From: Euphorbia lathyris | Taxonomy: Eukaryota; Streptophyta; Magnoliopsida; Malpighiales; Euphorbiaceae | Length of the DNA: 64,000 nucleotides | NCBI RefSeq assembly: GCF_963576675.1 | Contig: NC_088916.1 | Location: 17,708,501-17,772,500 of the forward strand | Reading direction: 5' to 3' | Notes under the pieces: generated by a model | The model's database searches: none | Seen by the model: the letters and a program-made list of their open reading frames with translations, nothing else | What the model was told of the DNA's origin: nothing | Shown: positions 36,150-47,803 of the stretch, one piece after another | Position numbering within the stretch: position 1 is the stretch's first letter | How the letters are laid out: the number at the start of each line of letters is the position of its first letter | Position numbers and translations under genes: made by a program

Positions 36150-36670
36150 ATTTACCTTCCCATTGTTGGAATCATGTTGATTTTCTCCATTGAATTGATT
36201 GATTCGACTTCTGCTCCTTGGCACCGGAAAACCCATCGTTAGAATAAGGATTGGTAGTGCACCGATGTCCACAATAACTTTATTGACAACTTGAATTAGT
36301 GATGCACTCAAAAGCAACTTGTTGGCACCTTGATTAAAGGAAACCGATTGATGATTGATCTGACCTTTAATCCTTCCCATCGGGAAACTTTTTGTCAGAA
36401 TAGGTAATGGTTGTGCACTTATGTTCAGAGGCCTCTACTTCTTGGCACCGACAAACACTTCGTGAGAACAGGGACTGGTTATGGACTTATGTTCAAGAGC
36501 TCTAATCCAACATATAAGCAAGCCGAATGATGGAAACTTGGTTAACAAGAGTTGGTGATGCACGTACAACTTGTTAGCACCGTGATTAAAGGAACCCGAT
36601 CAATGATTGACCCGTCCTCTAATTTCGGATACTAGCAAGCTTTCCCATCACAATAGGTATTGTACATGTA
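36150..36670. repeat. Diverged direct repeats downstream of the Ty3 fragment
   Basis: Blocks such as caacttgttggcaccttgat / caacttgttagcaccgtgat, gattaaaggaa..ccgat, and tcttggcaccga recur at about 36225, 36315, 36440 and 36565, giving roughly 250-bp units. Possibly the 3' noncoding part of the same Ty3 element. Confidence 0.45.
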
Positions 36671-36761
36671 ATAATATATACAACAGCCCCAAGGACGACT
36701 TCATCAAAAATTAGCAGTCTGCAATTGAGAGGGAACAACCTGCAATTTGTAAAAAAAAAAA

Positions 36762-37885
36762 GGGTAAATTCCAAAAAAACCCCTGTGGTTTGATGTTCTT
36801 CCAAAAAAAACCCTTGTGGTTTGTTAATACAAAAAAAGGACTGTGGTTTGCGCCGTTACCCGAAAAACGGAAAATGGCTTAACACCGTTAAAGTGCTGAC
36901 GTGGCACAGGGGTAAAATTGGAAAATTGTATTTTTTTTATTTTTTTTCCCTCTCTCTCTCCTCTTCTTCTTCCTTCTTCTTCCTCCTCCTTCTTCTTCCT
37001 CCTTCTCCTCTTCTTCTTCTCTCTTCTTCTTCCTTCTTCTTCTTCCTTCTTCTTCCTTCTTCTTTTTTTTCCTCTATTTTTTTTTAATTTCGGACACTCT
37101 GGAAAATTTCCGGATTTCTGGAAATTTCCAGATTTCTGGATTTTCCAGAAATCATGAAAAAAATAGAACTCGCAAGATGGGAGATGATGTATTTAAAGTA
37201 TAATAATGCAGAGGATTTTGAGTTCACAGACAAAAATGAATCCAACCTGTTTGTGAAAACGCCACACAGAGAATCTAGAGTCTATGCTGTTGAAAGTCAA
37301 ATTAAAAGAAAAACATATTGAAAGACGTCAAATTGAAAGACAAATCATGTATGTACTAACTAACCTAGGGCTGGGGATTTGAAATAAACTACACTAACCT
37401 GGCTTGAGCTCAATTCCGGAAAAGAACAGAGGCTGTGGAAGCAGCGGCAATGGAGGATGGCTGAAGGAAGTCGCGAAAATGGATCAGAAGCTAGAGAAGA
37501 AAACGAAGTGGAGGGGTGGGTACTTAAACATTCGGACTTCTTCTAAATTAAATGGTTGTTCTACTGCATTATAATTTTCATTTTTGATTCATTCAAAACA
37601 AAAAAAAAAATCATTTTGGATTTCCAGATTTCGGAAATTTCCAGATTTCATCGGAAATCAGAAATTAAAGAAGAAGAAGAAGAAGAAGAAGAGAGAGGAA
37701 AAAAATTAAGAAAAAAAATCGAATTTCCAACTTTACCCCTGTGCCACATCAGCATTTTAACACCGTTAAGTCATTCTCCATTTTTCGGGTACCGGCGCAA
37801 ACCACAGTCCTTTTTTTGTATTAACAAACCACAATGGTTTTTTTGGAAGAACATCAAACCACAGGATTTTTTTTGGAATTTACCC
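36762..37885. mobile_element. MULE-like element with about 150-bp terminal inverted repeats
   Basis: It begins gggtaaattccaaaaaaacc and ends with the complement (ggaatttaccc). Long arms carry cctgtggtttg, ttgttaatacaaaaaaa, gcgccgttacccg and aacaccgttaa in inverse order. It inserted in an A run, so the target duplication is ambiguous. The interior has a pyrimidine tract (36935-37080), a purine tract (37666-37700), inverted ggaaatttccagattt blocks and a unique 37140-37550 section that may be captured host DNA. No transposase. Confidence 0.75.
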
Positions 37886-37911
37886 AAAAAAAACAATATT
37901 GTTGATGATTG

Positions 37912-38393
37912 AAATTTCAGCCGTCTGTATGGATGATTCTTCGAGACAAGCTTCCTGAAATGCTCAAGCCTTTTCTATCTAATCAAAGTGTAAATAATTC
38001 CTTGAAATAAATAAGACCTAAAATGCCTTGGCTCCTCCTTCATCAATTCTTCACAAACTTTCAAAGCATCGAAATATTTCTCCTCCATCAGACTCCTTCT
38101 CTTCCTTACATTTATCCATTGCTGATTCTATTCTTTTCATCACATCATTCAATGAATCTCCTAATTCAGAACCCGTCATTCCATGATAGCCTTCAGCACC
38201 AAAAGGATATTTCTGAAAAAAAACATCGCTCAAAAATCTTTCTGGCAGGTTCAAAATTTCGGTTGTAACTGAACATTTGAGGTTTTAAATAATGGCCATC
38301 ATCCTCATTCGGCTCCAGTTCGATCAAATGGTCTGCAACTTCAGTTGCTTCTACAAGCTTCTGGGATCTGATCCAGGTAAACAGATGATACAA
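37912..38393 (-). pseudogene. TPR-protein gene remnant (chloroplast TPR type, tentative)
   Basis: Reverse-strand fragments in three frames give TWIRSQKLVEATEVADHLIE, LEPNEDDGHYLKPQMFSYNR, EGYHGMTGSELGDSLNDVMK, KYFDALKVCEELMKEEP and FRSYLFQGIIYTLIR, in the order of a tetratricopeptide protein. The repeat-like spacing and the ALKVCEELMKEEP / YLFQGIIYTL helices support TPR. It resembles plastid TPR proteins such as SLOW GREEN 1, but I cannot confirm this. Frameshifts occur at an A run near 38215 and near 38085, and TAG follows TLIR. No intron is needed within it, so it may be a retrocopy or one exon of a decayed gene. Confidence 0.6.
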
Positions 38394-38399
38394 AGGTTA

Positions 38400-38974
38400 G
38401 AATATTTTATATGTTAGTTTTTGTTTCTATCTGATTAACCAGTTGTTTGTTTAGTTTTGAATTCATCCTATTTATATTTATTTATTTAGTTAGTTATTTT
38501 CAACTCCTATTCACAATTGAAACTCTTATTTACCAAATAATTTTTGGGGCCTGGTATTATCTTTTTGTTGTTTAATAAAAATGAAAGACTAGCTCTTATT
38601 ATTTCTAATCAAATTAAATTTTTTAAAATTGTAATTAGGATTAGCTTTTCTTTTACGGTTTCTAATTCATGTGTAAGATTAAATACTTAGTCTTTTATTT
38701 CAATTAAATATTTTAATTTTGTCTTATTTTATTTTATTTTTAACTTTATGCATTTCCAATTTTACGGAGTCTAAAAAATTTGTTAGCAACTAAGCATAAA
38801 TTTTCGTTTGTCAAATCCATGCTTGCGGGGCTAATTGTTTGCACCATAAATAATTTTTTGGCTTTTAATTATTTTTAATATATTAATTGGCTACGTCTAA
38901 GTATATTTTTCTAAAGTGGACATCAAGGGAGACTTGAAGTAAACTTAGGGGAACCAAGAGCCAGTTAATATTTT
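38400..38974. other. AT-rich spacer
   Basis: No gene or repeat structure recognised. caagggagacttgaag near 38926 is purine-rich but not adjacent to a proven LTR. Confidence 0.5.
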
Positions 38975-39440
38975 TGTTGGAAAATTTATATATAAATGAA
39001 ATTAGTATAAATTCCAATAGTCATCATTGTTCATGAACAGTTGTGTTCGTTCATGATTAGTCATGTCAGTTCATGAACAGTCTTGTTCGTTCATGAATAG
39101 TCGTGTTCATTAGAGAACAGACATGTCCATTCAAGTTCTATATATACATGATGGAACTGTCAGATTGATATACTTTGAAATATTATTCTCTGAAACATTT
39201 CTGCTATCTGTACCTGTTGTTTTGTTCTACTCCGGTGATAGCTATTATACACTCGGTAAGAGTTCGCTTGTGTAATCTGTTGTATCCTGGGAGACGATTG
39301 TTAATAGCGACAACATCTGTCTTAAGGAAACTGCTAATACATGCCTCAGATTTGTCTAAACTTTTTCCTTTTTAATTTATTATTTACTGTTCATGTTTCT
39401 TTCTGTGTTTATTTGTTTTTGGTTTAATCATTTTCTAACA
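38975..39440 (+). repeat. LTR-like sequence (solo or truncated)
   Basis: It begins TGTTGGAAAA and ends TTTTCTAACA, imperfect inverted termini of LTR type, with a TATA box inside at 39139. Flanking 5-mers (atttt and ttctt) do not match, and no primer-binding site follows, so a solo LTR is not proven. Copia-type origin is a guess. Confidence 0.45.
39030..39144 (+). promoter_or_regulatory. Six 20-bp palindromic units abutting a TATA box
   Basis: Units start at 39030, 39050, 39070, 39090, 39110 and 39130 with an exact 20-bp period. The consensus begins TTCATGAACAGT and ends TGTTCG. TTCATGAA is a palindrome, and the flanking GAACA and TGTTC are inverted. The last two units are decayed. TATATA follows at 39139-39144. 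Confidence 0.7.
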
Positions 39441-39603
39441 TTCTTAAGACAGAAGTTTAAATGTTTCTGATTTTTCCAAAAGACAATATAATGTTTAAAG
39501 AACAATAAGATGTATGCTTCTGTTTTTCTGTAGGTTCTTTCATTTCAAAGTTTGCTGGTTTTGTTTTTTTTTAATTAAGTTCAATAAACCAAAAACAAAA
39601 CTT

Positions 39604-39866
39604 TAAAAAAAAACTTGATATAACTTTGACGAATCCCAAAAGTGTTCTGACGGTCCCTGAATAGTCCGTAAATGCTCCACAGGCTTGGGTCTGGATCAGA
39701 AATGCTCAAATAGGCCTAAAAACACCTGAAAACACGAAAAATGCCAAAAATAACAGAAATTACTAATTCTAACTAAAAGATAACAAAACGATAATAAAAT
39801 TAAAAGGAAATAAAGCAAAAACGAGCTAAAATGATCCTAAAAACCCTATACAAATGGGAGCTATCA
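39604..39866 (-). repeat. Ty3 LTR fragment, reverse orientation
   Basis: On the reverse strand it starts TGATAGCTCCCATTTGTATA, a form typical of the left end of Tat/Athila-like Ty3 LTRs, and fades at about 39604. It abuts a Copia fragment at 39867. Confidence 0.5.
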
Positions 39867-40130
39867 GACCCAAACGGGCTTTAGAAACTGTTGATGATAA
39901 CAGTCAGGACCCTCAACAAGAAACTGATGTTGAAATTGAGGAAGAGGCTGAGCCTAGAAGGAGTAAGAGAGCTAGGGTAGAAAAATCATTTGGTCCAGAT
40001 TTTCTAACCTATATGGTAGAGGCAGAGCCTCAGACCTACAAGGCAGCTGTAAGCTCAACGGAAAGCCTTTTATGGAAAGAGGCTATATGGTAGAGGCAGA
40101 GCCTCAGACCTACAAAGTTTAAAGTTGTTT
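39854..40130 (+). pseudogene. Copia pol scrap between integrase and RT
   Basis: The frame reads PIRPKRA-like residues, an acidic EIEEEAEPRRSKRARVEKSF stretch, GPDFLTYMVE and LLWKEAIW, the Tnt1-type linker before RT. The block atatggtagaggcagagc is duplicated at 40013 and 40084. Truncated on both sides. Confidence 0.7.
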
Positions 40131-40133
40131 TCT

Positions 40134-40420
40134 TTGCTTAATGCAAACGAATAGATTCGTTTACTTTTCTAAAAAGTACTAAACGTTCCTATCTTGCAAA
40201 TTCATTCTTAAATCAAAGTATTTTCTAACGTTTTCATACTCTAATCTAATTCTCATTCTAGCAATTTCAAAACCAAAACCGATTAAACAATTTTCCATAT
40301 TATAAACCTTAAAGTAAATTTAACCGATTGTAAATAAGTTTTGTTAATAAACGTTCCCTGTGGGATCGATATCTTTTATTACTACAAGCGTATACCGTGC
40401 ACTTGCGGAAATCGCTCAAC
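40134..40420 (+). repeat. Ty3 LTR right-end fragment
   Basis: gttccctgtgggatcgatat, then cgtgcacttgcgg, and the end aatcgctcaaca resemble the U5 end of plant Tat-like Ty3 LTRs. No primer site follows. Duplicated segment B begins here. Confidence 0.45.
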
Positions 40421-42449
40421 ACATACCATTAGGATGAGTTGTTACTTTAAAATTTAGTGGGGTTAAAGAAATAATATTAATAAAACCTGCTGCTGTGATT
40501 TTATTTGGTATTTCTTAAATTCTTAGACACTGGGGAGACACCCCACAAAACAGTGTCTAAGGCAAGCCCTGCCACATACTATCTTAATACGATGACGAAC
40601 AACTATTAATTTTTTTTGGATAAAATTATGATTAGCTGTTTTGTTAATATGTAAAATTATTAATATAACATACTTTAAATTAATTAAAAAATAAATATGT
40701 AAGTATAATTTCAAAACTAATAAAGCTATCTAATAATTGTTAAAACAAGAAGCCTATAATTTGCACAATAGCACAAAAATTATTGAAATTGATTGTTTCT
40801 TGATAAAATAATCACTTGAATCTTTCATAAAAATCTGAACATTGAGTCAATATAGTCGAACTCGCAAATTGACTAAAGAATCAGTCGAAACTTGTTTGCT
40901 AAAACTTAGCTGATTGTTAATAGCTGTTTAGGTAAATGACAAATAAAGATATAATAAATCATTTATTTGGGGTTAAAGAGTAATAATTAAGGGTAAAAAT
41001 GTCCTTAAAAAATGGAGCAATAAGCTAATTGAAAAAACTTCTAAAATGAACTTTTTCAAAATTAGTTTTTTGGACCCAATAAGCTCTTTCAAACAATTCT
41101 TTACCAAAAACCACTATTAAAGGTTTAATTAGTGAAACCCTATAAAGTGGCTCAAATCTCTAATTTTAGCCCAAAAAATCTTTAACAAAGAGGGTCCAGG
41201 TCCTGTTTGGCAATTAGCTATTAGCTGTTAGTTGATTACCTTTTTTGTTATCAATTTGACTAGTTGATTGTGTAAACTTGTTTGGTAAAAGCTAGCTGAT
41301 TACTAATAGTTGTTTTTATATTCTTTCAAAAAAAATAAAAAATAAATAAATAGCTGTTTGTATAAAATGATAAATAAATACATGGTAAAACATTTATTTG
41401 AGGTTAAATGATAGCAATTAGGGGTAAAAATATCATTCAAAAGAGATGTAACAAAAAACTAATTGAACAATCTTACAAAACCAGCTTTTTCAAAATTAGT
41501 TTTTAAAACCTAATAATCACTTTCAAACATCTCTTCACTAAACACTATTGTTAGAAGTTTGAATAATCAAAACTTTTAAAATATTTAAAAAAAACTTTTT
41601 ATCACACGGCGCCTTAATAGGATTCTCAGTGATTGGTTTGTTTTTTTGTCTTTTAATTTTAAATATTAATATGAATATAAACAGGTCTAAATTTTTTAGT
41701 ATAATCTCTAACATTGTTGTCATTCATATAACTTTGTTCTTTTTGCTTTTTAATTAGACTAAATTTAAAATTTTGAGATTTTAAATGATTGTACAGATTT
41801 TATTTGGATTGAATGCATTTCTTGAAGCCTTTATTTTAAATATTTATGATTTGTAAAAAAATACTTTACATTAATTTTGGTTACAAAAACGTAACATTTT
41901 TTTTAAAAGACATTACATTTTTTTTTAAAGAAGATATTATATTATTATTATGTTTTTGAAAAGAAGACGTTACATTATTGAATCAACATTTTTAGCAAAA
42001 TTTGAATAAATTTATATTTTGACGATACTCCCCATTTTTTTATGCCTATTTAGAATATATTTAAATTTAAATTGTAACCCAAAAAAGAATATATTTAAAT
42101 TAAATGCATTAATATTTGTTATTTAGGAATATTAGTGGTTACTTGACTATAAATGCATATACATTCCTGATGATTAATTGACTATAATTCAATTAGTGGT
42201 TACTTGACTATAAATATTCCTGATGACGAGAATTCACTACTTATTTGACGATTGAATTCATTAAGTTTTTCTCAAAATCATTTATCGATGAATTGCTAAG
42301 GATTCCATTCTCAAAGAAATCAACAATGGCAGCAAAAATAATCCGGTATTATCTCCTTTATCTTTTCATATCGCTTTGAATATGTTGGCTTCCGGTTCAA
42401 CCCGTTGGACTTTATATTAGTTGCTACACTTTCTTCAATCCGATTCTAC

Positions 42450-42635
42450 TGTTAATACATATCCATTTAGAATTATATTGTTAATAGAATACACTATGCT
42501 TATCTCCTCTACGTTTTCTGTCAATTAGAATTCTAATACAAATAGAATACTCCCTGTATAAATATACAGCATGTAAATCATATTCAATCAAGCATAATTA
42601 TTCTTTCCCAAACAATTATTATTTGAGTATTTAGA
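42450..42635 (+). repeat. Copia-3 5' LTR
   Basis: 186 bp beginning TGTTAATACATATCC. It ends TTTAGA where the 3' LTR has TTTACA. It contains tgtataaatatac (TATA box) at about 42556. Confidence 0.93.
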
Positions 42636-42649
42636 TGGTATCAGAGACC
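42636..42649 (+). promoter_or_regulatory. Copia-3 primer-binding site
   Basis: TGGTATCAGAGACC directly after the 5' LTR, complementary to the initiator tRNA-Met 3' end. Confidence 0.9.
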
Positions 42650-45600
42650 ATGGTTAACCCTATTTTAGGTCTTAATAATTCGGCCACCACCACTCTTCCT
42701 GCCTCCTCTGCGCCAACGACGCCTCCTTCTTCCTCCTCCAACCACCATGTGCAGTCCTCTACAGCCGTGGATTCTGTTCAACCTGGTGAAAATTCTTCCT
42801 CTAATTTTAATGCTTCCGAATTCACTCTTATCACCGAGTCCCAATCTCTTTCTCACTCGGCCATGCCGAGTTTGATTCCAACAACGGCCTCCTTTCCTCC
42901 TCTCCTAAATTCCATTCACGCAACTTCCCTTCACCCTTTCTCTGTTACAACCATACCGACTGGAAGGACTGCTCCATCACCGTTCGCTGCTCCGACAGGA
43001 TTTCTCTCCTGTCCCGGTCAGCCAGTTCCCACTCCTCCCAATTTCATGTACGGTAATAATTCATGTCCTGGTCAGACAGTTTCTTCCACTCCCCAAAACT
43101 TCATATACGGTAATAATCCACCAAATCATTCAAGAGATAATTTCTTTGTCCCTCCTACTGCTCAATTCACTGATTCTTTACCCAACGCTTGTTCAATTCC
43201 ATCCGCTTCTACTCACATTCCTCAATTTCCTATAAAATTGAGTCTACCAATTATCGACTGTGGAAAAATTATGTGGTTGTGACACTTCAGGCTATGGGAT
43301 TGTTTTCTGCTCATTGTTTAGGGACCTCTCCTCCTCCTGCTCGGTTCATCCCAAGAGCTGCTGGCATTGATTATGATAATCCTGACAATTATACCTTCAA
43401 TCCATCCTTCTATCAATGGGAACAAAGAGATCATCTCACTCGGGCCACCATTCTACTGTCTCTGTCTGAAGAGGTTGTCTCGGCTGTCAACAATCTTGAG
43501 ACTGCCAGGTCTGTATGGTTTGCACTAGAATGCACTTATGGAACTGTCTCTGAGAATCATCGGGTTCAATTAACTATTGAGCTAAATGATCTAAAAAAGA
43601 ATGATATGTCTATGGCTTCCTACCTTCACAAAATAAAAATTCTTGCAGATGAACTTACAGCTGCAGGGAACCCTGCCAGTATGACCCAAATTATTGCTTC
43701 TTTATTCAAGCATCTTGGCCCTGAATATCACAGTGTTCTCACAGCTCTTAATGTTCACCGCGGCACCCCTGTTGAGTGGTTCGAGATGTATGATGAGCTT
43801 ATTCGCCATGAGTTACTGCTAAAGAGTACTGATCCTATTCCTATTGCCAATATCACAGCTGCCACCTCCTCATCTGACACAAAAAATAAAAAGAAACGGG
43901 GCAGCTGTTATCTGTGTGGTGACACTCGGCATTGGGCAGACAGGTGCCCCTCCAAACGTCAATCTCAGGGACCACCTTCACATTCCTCCAGCTCCTCACG
44001 TGGGGGTTGCCGCCCTTATCGTCCAGGACGACCTCAAGCTTATATGACTTGGACTCAAGGCCCATCTGAATATGATTTTGATAACATTGAGCAGCCTTGG
44101 TACCCGGATACAGGAGCAACCCACCACATGACTAACAATGCTCAGAATCTTCACCATCCTACTCGATATCAAGGCTATGATACTGTTCAATTTGGTAATG
44201 GTCAAGGTTTGCCAATTTCTCACTCAGGCACCTCTACAGTTCATAAATTTAAACTTAAAGATGTTCTGTTAGTCCCTAAGCTTACTAAGTCCTTACTTTC
44301 TGTTCAACAATTTTCTCGTGACAACTCATGTTTCTTTGAATTTTGGCCTTCTTATTTTTTGATTAAGGATCAGGGCAGCAAGGAAATCCTCTTGAAAGGC
44401 CTGAGTAAGGATGGGCTATATGTGCTCCCCAGTACATTAAAGCAAGCATTGGTAGGAGAAAAGACACCGTACTCACAGTGGCATGCTCGGCTTGGTCATT
44501 GTCATCCCCGTACTGTCAGCCAGGTTATCTCACACAACAATCTTCCTTCCACCAAGACTACTTCAGTGTGCTGTTCTTGTCCTTAGGGCAAGCTATCTAA
44601 GTTCAATTTACCTTCCGTTATTCGCAAAAGTACTTTTATGTTTGAATCTATTCATTCTGATGTTTGGGGCCCTGCTCCTGTTGCTTCTAGTTTAGGACAT
44701 CGTTATTTTATTGTTTTCATAGATGAATTCACTAGGTTCAGTTGGATATTTTTTCTCAAGAATAAAAGTGATGTTGAATCTATCTTTGTTCAGTTTCATG
44801 CTATGATTGTTTGTCAATTCTCTGCCAAGGTTAAAACATTTTATTCCGATTTTGGTGGTGAATTTCAGAAGTTAAAACCCTTTCTATCAAAACATGGTAT
44901 TGTTCACAAATTAGCATGCCCACATACACATGAACAAAATGGAATTTCTGAACGTAAAATACGACATATAGTAGACACTAGCCTTACGTTACTTGCTCAT
45001 GCTTCTATGCCTTTGAAACTTTGGAATTATGCTATGAGCCATAGTGTTCGTCTGATTAATTATCTCCCTACTCGAGTGCTTAAATCTGTCTCACCATATT
45101 TTAAAGCTTTTCAAAAAAATCCCAATTTTAAAGACCTGCGTGTCTTTGGATGTGGTGTCTTTCCTCTACTTCGTGCTTACAATCAACACAAATTCGATTT
45201 TCGTTCTCGACTCTGTGTTTATTTGGGTGATTCACCAAGTCACAATGGATACATTTGCTTGGATCCGGTCTCTACACGTATCTATATCTGCAAACATGTT
45301 ACGTTTCGTGAGGACGTCTTCCCTTTTTCACAAGCTTCGACTATCACGGGTACTGCCACTACCAATGCTTCGCTGCCATCTCTACTGGGTCCTATTCCGG
45401 GTAATTTCTTTGCACCTGCTCTAATTCAATCTCAAAATTCAGTCCCTGCACCTTACACAAAAAATATAAAATTTTCAAATCCACATCCTGTCTCTTTTTC
45501 GCCTAAAGTTGGGACTAGCACCTCAATTCAATCCACTCTATTGACCTGCCCCACTACCTCTCCTACTTCTGCCGTATGTCCCATCCCATCCCCAACATCA

Positions 45601-47595
45601 TGGTCTCCTCGCCACTCACCTCATGCCACATCCACCTCTACCCCACCATTGTCTCACAACACTCATCCCTCACCATCACCTTCATTGTTGGACAAAAACA
45701 CCACTCCACTTTCCAGCTCTCATTTACCTTCCCAAGATACCCCATCACCATCTCTCCATCCTAGTTTAGAGATCTGCCACTCCCCAACATCACCAAATTC
45801 GCCACACACAATCCAAACCACATCACCACCTACTCCTCCCACTAATTTGGATGAAATAATTTCCACCACCAGCATACACACAATGGAACCTTCATCATCT
45901 TCCACAACAATTGTTCCTGCCACTCACACTCATAGCACCTCCGTCCAAACAATAAACAATGCTCCGGACCGAACACATCCTATGCAGTTAAGGACCTCTA
46001 CTCTTCACTCTTAGGGAAGATTTCTTGGCTTTACGGCATCTGCATCCACAGAACCTACTAATCCAAGTTGTTTCTCCAAAGCAATAAAAATCAAAGAATG
46101 GCGTGAGGCAATGTCTGCTGAACTGAAGGCTCTTATTGACAACAAAACTTGGGTTCTGGTACCCCGGCCTCTCAACAGAAACATAATCACGAGTCGATGG
46201 TTGTTTCGTACCAAGAAACGGGCTGATGGTTCCATTGAGCGACACAAGGCACGACTTGTAGCGCGTGGGTTCACACAACAGTCAGGTCTTGACTTTAAAG
46301 AAACATTCAGTCCTGTTGTTAAAGCAACTACCATTCGAATCATTCTTGCACTAGCAGCTGCTCACAATTGGCAAATCAATCAATTGGACGTCTCCAATGC
46401 CTTTCTCCATGGAAATCTTACTGAAACAATCTTCATGGAACAACCGCAAGGATTTCAAGACAAGGATCATCCCGACCATGTTTGCTTCCTTAAAAAGTCT
46501 CTCTATGGTCTTAAACAGGCCCCTAGAGAATGGTTTATTCGTCTAAAATTTTTTTTGTGCAGCCTCGGGTTCTCCATGTTCCAAGCAGACAATTCCCTCT
46601 TCACTCGGCACACATCAACGGACAAACTCTTTATTCTTTGTTATGTTGACGATATACTCATTACAGGTACAAAATCAGTTCTCATTCAAGACACAATCAA
46701 AGCAATTGAGGCAGAATTCCCCATCCGCAATCTGGGAGCGGCTTCTTATTTTCTTGGCCTGGAAATAACGCGGTCCAAACAAGGCATTCATCTCTCTCAA
46801 GCTAAATATATCAAAGACATTCTAGCTCGGGTCAAAATGGACAACAGCAAACCATGTTCTACACCTATGGCTACTACACCAAACCTATCAAAAGAGCATG
46901 GTACACGACTTCAATCCGGGGACGAATATAGAAGCATTGTTGGAGCGCTTCAGTATCTCACTTTGACTCGTCCAGACATTTCCTTTTCTGTCAACAGATT
47001 ATGTCAGTTTCTACATTGTCCGATTGATGCACACTGGCGAGGGGTCAAACGTATCTTACGATATATTCATGGCACAGTCACATTGGGTATCACATTCTCT
47101 TCTAATCCGATCAAAGCGATTCACTGTTATTCTGACATTGACTGGGGTGGCTGCCCGGATGACAGACGCTCCACGGGGGCATTCTGTGTTTTCTTGGGCA
47201 ATAGTCTCATTTCTTGGAATACTCGGAAACAACCCACAATAGCACGTTCCTCTACGGAAAGTGAGTATAAAGCAGTTGCTAATCCTACGGCTGAATTGTT
47301 ATGGATAAAATCGCTGCTTTTGGAATTGAGGATCCACATTCCTAGACCGGTGCATCTATGGTGTGACAATGTCGGTGCCATCTACCTCACGGTTAATCCA
47401 GTTTTTCATGCTCGAACCAAACACATTGAGCTCGACTATCATTTTGTCCGTGAACAAGTGACTAATGGCTTTCTATCAGTCCGTTTTATCTCTACTGACG
47501 ACCAAGTGGCTGACATTCTCACCAAGCCATTATCGAGTACTCGTTTTCTTCTTCTTCGGGACCGTCTTCGCCTTCGTCCTCCGATATTGGCTTGA
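42650..47595 (+). pseudogene. Copia-3 gag-pol, nearly intact
   Basis: Start chosen at ATG 42650 (accATGG context) because the ATG at 42635 overlaps the LTR and primer site. A Ser/Pro-rich gag N-terminus runs to about 43244, where one missing base shifts the frame (IKLS then STNYRLWKNYVV). From 43189 to 47595 one frame holds gag, the CCHC knuckle CYLCGDTRHWADRC, protease DTGATHHMT, HHCC (WHARLGHCHPRT), integrase (HSDVWGP, YSDFGGEF, EQNGISERK), a long Pro/Ser/Thr linker, RT (LCYVDDILITG near 46640) and RNase H (SDIDWGGCPDD, STESEYKAVAN, ADILTKPL). Two in-frame TAG codons (44584 and 46012) interrupt it. Only three lesions separate it from a full frame. Confidence 0.93.
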
Positions 47596-47602
47596 GGGGG
47601 GC

Positions 47603-47803
47603 TGTTAATACATATCCATTTAGAATTATATTGTTAATAGAATACACTATGCTTATCTCCTCTATGCTTATCTCCTCTACGTTTTCTGTCAATTAGAATT
47701 CTAATACAAATAGAATACTCCCTGTATAAATATACAGCATGTAAATCATATTCAATCAAGCATAATTATTCTTTCCCAAACAATTATTATTTGAGTATTT
47801 ACA
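47603..47803 (+). repeat. Copia-3 3' LTR
   Basis: 201 bp, TG to CA, after the polypurine tract. It has tatgcttatctcctc twice in tandem where the 5' LTR has it once. Confidence 0.93.

Larger units (their letters stand above)
42450..47803 (+). mobile_element. Copia-3: young Ty1/Copia element in serpin B
   Basis: 5,354 bp with LTRs 42450-42635 and 47603-47803, target duplication TCTAC at 42445-42449 and 47804-47808, a tRNA-Met primer site and polypurine tract (ttgaggggggc). Copy A shows the empty site (gattctac-tactcatc). The LTRs differ by one base (end GA versus CA) and a 15-bp tandem duplication in the 3' LTR. Short LTRs suggest an Ale/Retrofit-type Copia (tentative). Confidence 0.95.

Noticed and set aside
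36821..37157. Ser/Phe/Leu-rich forward reading frames
   Set aside because: They are translations of a pyrimidine microsatellite inside the MULE-like element.
38975..39440. Proven solo LTR
   Set aside because: Termini are LTR-like but flanking 5-mers do not match, so I kept it only as LTR-like.
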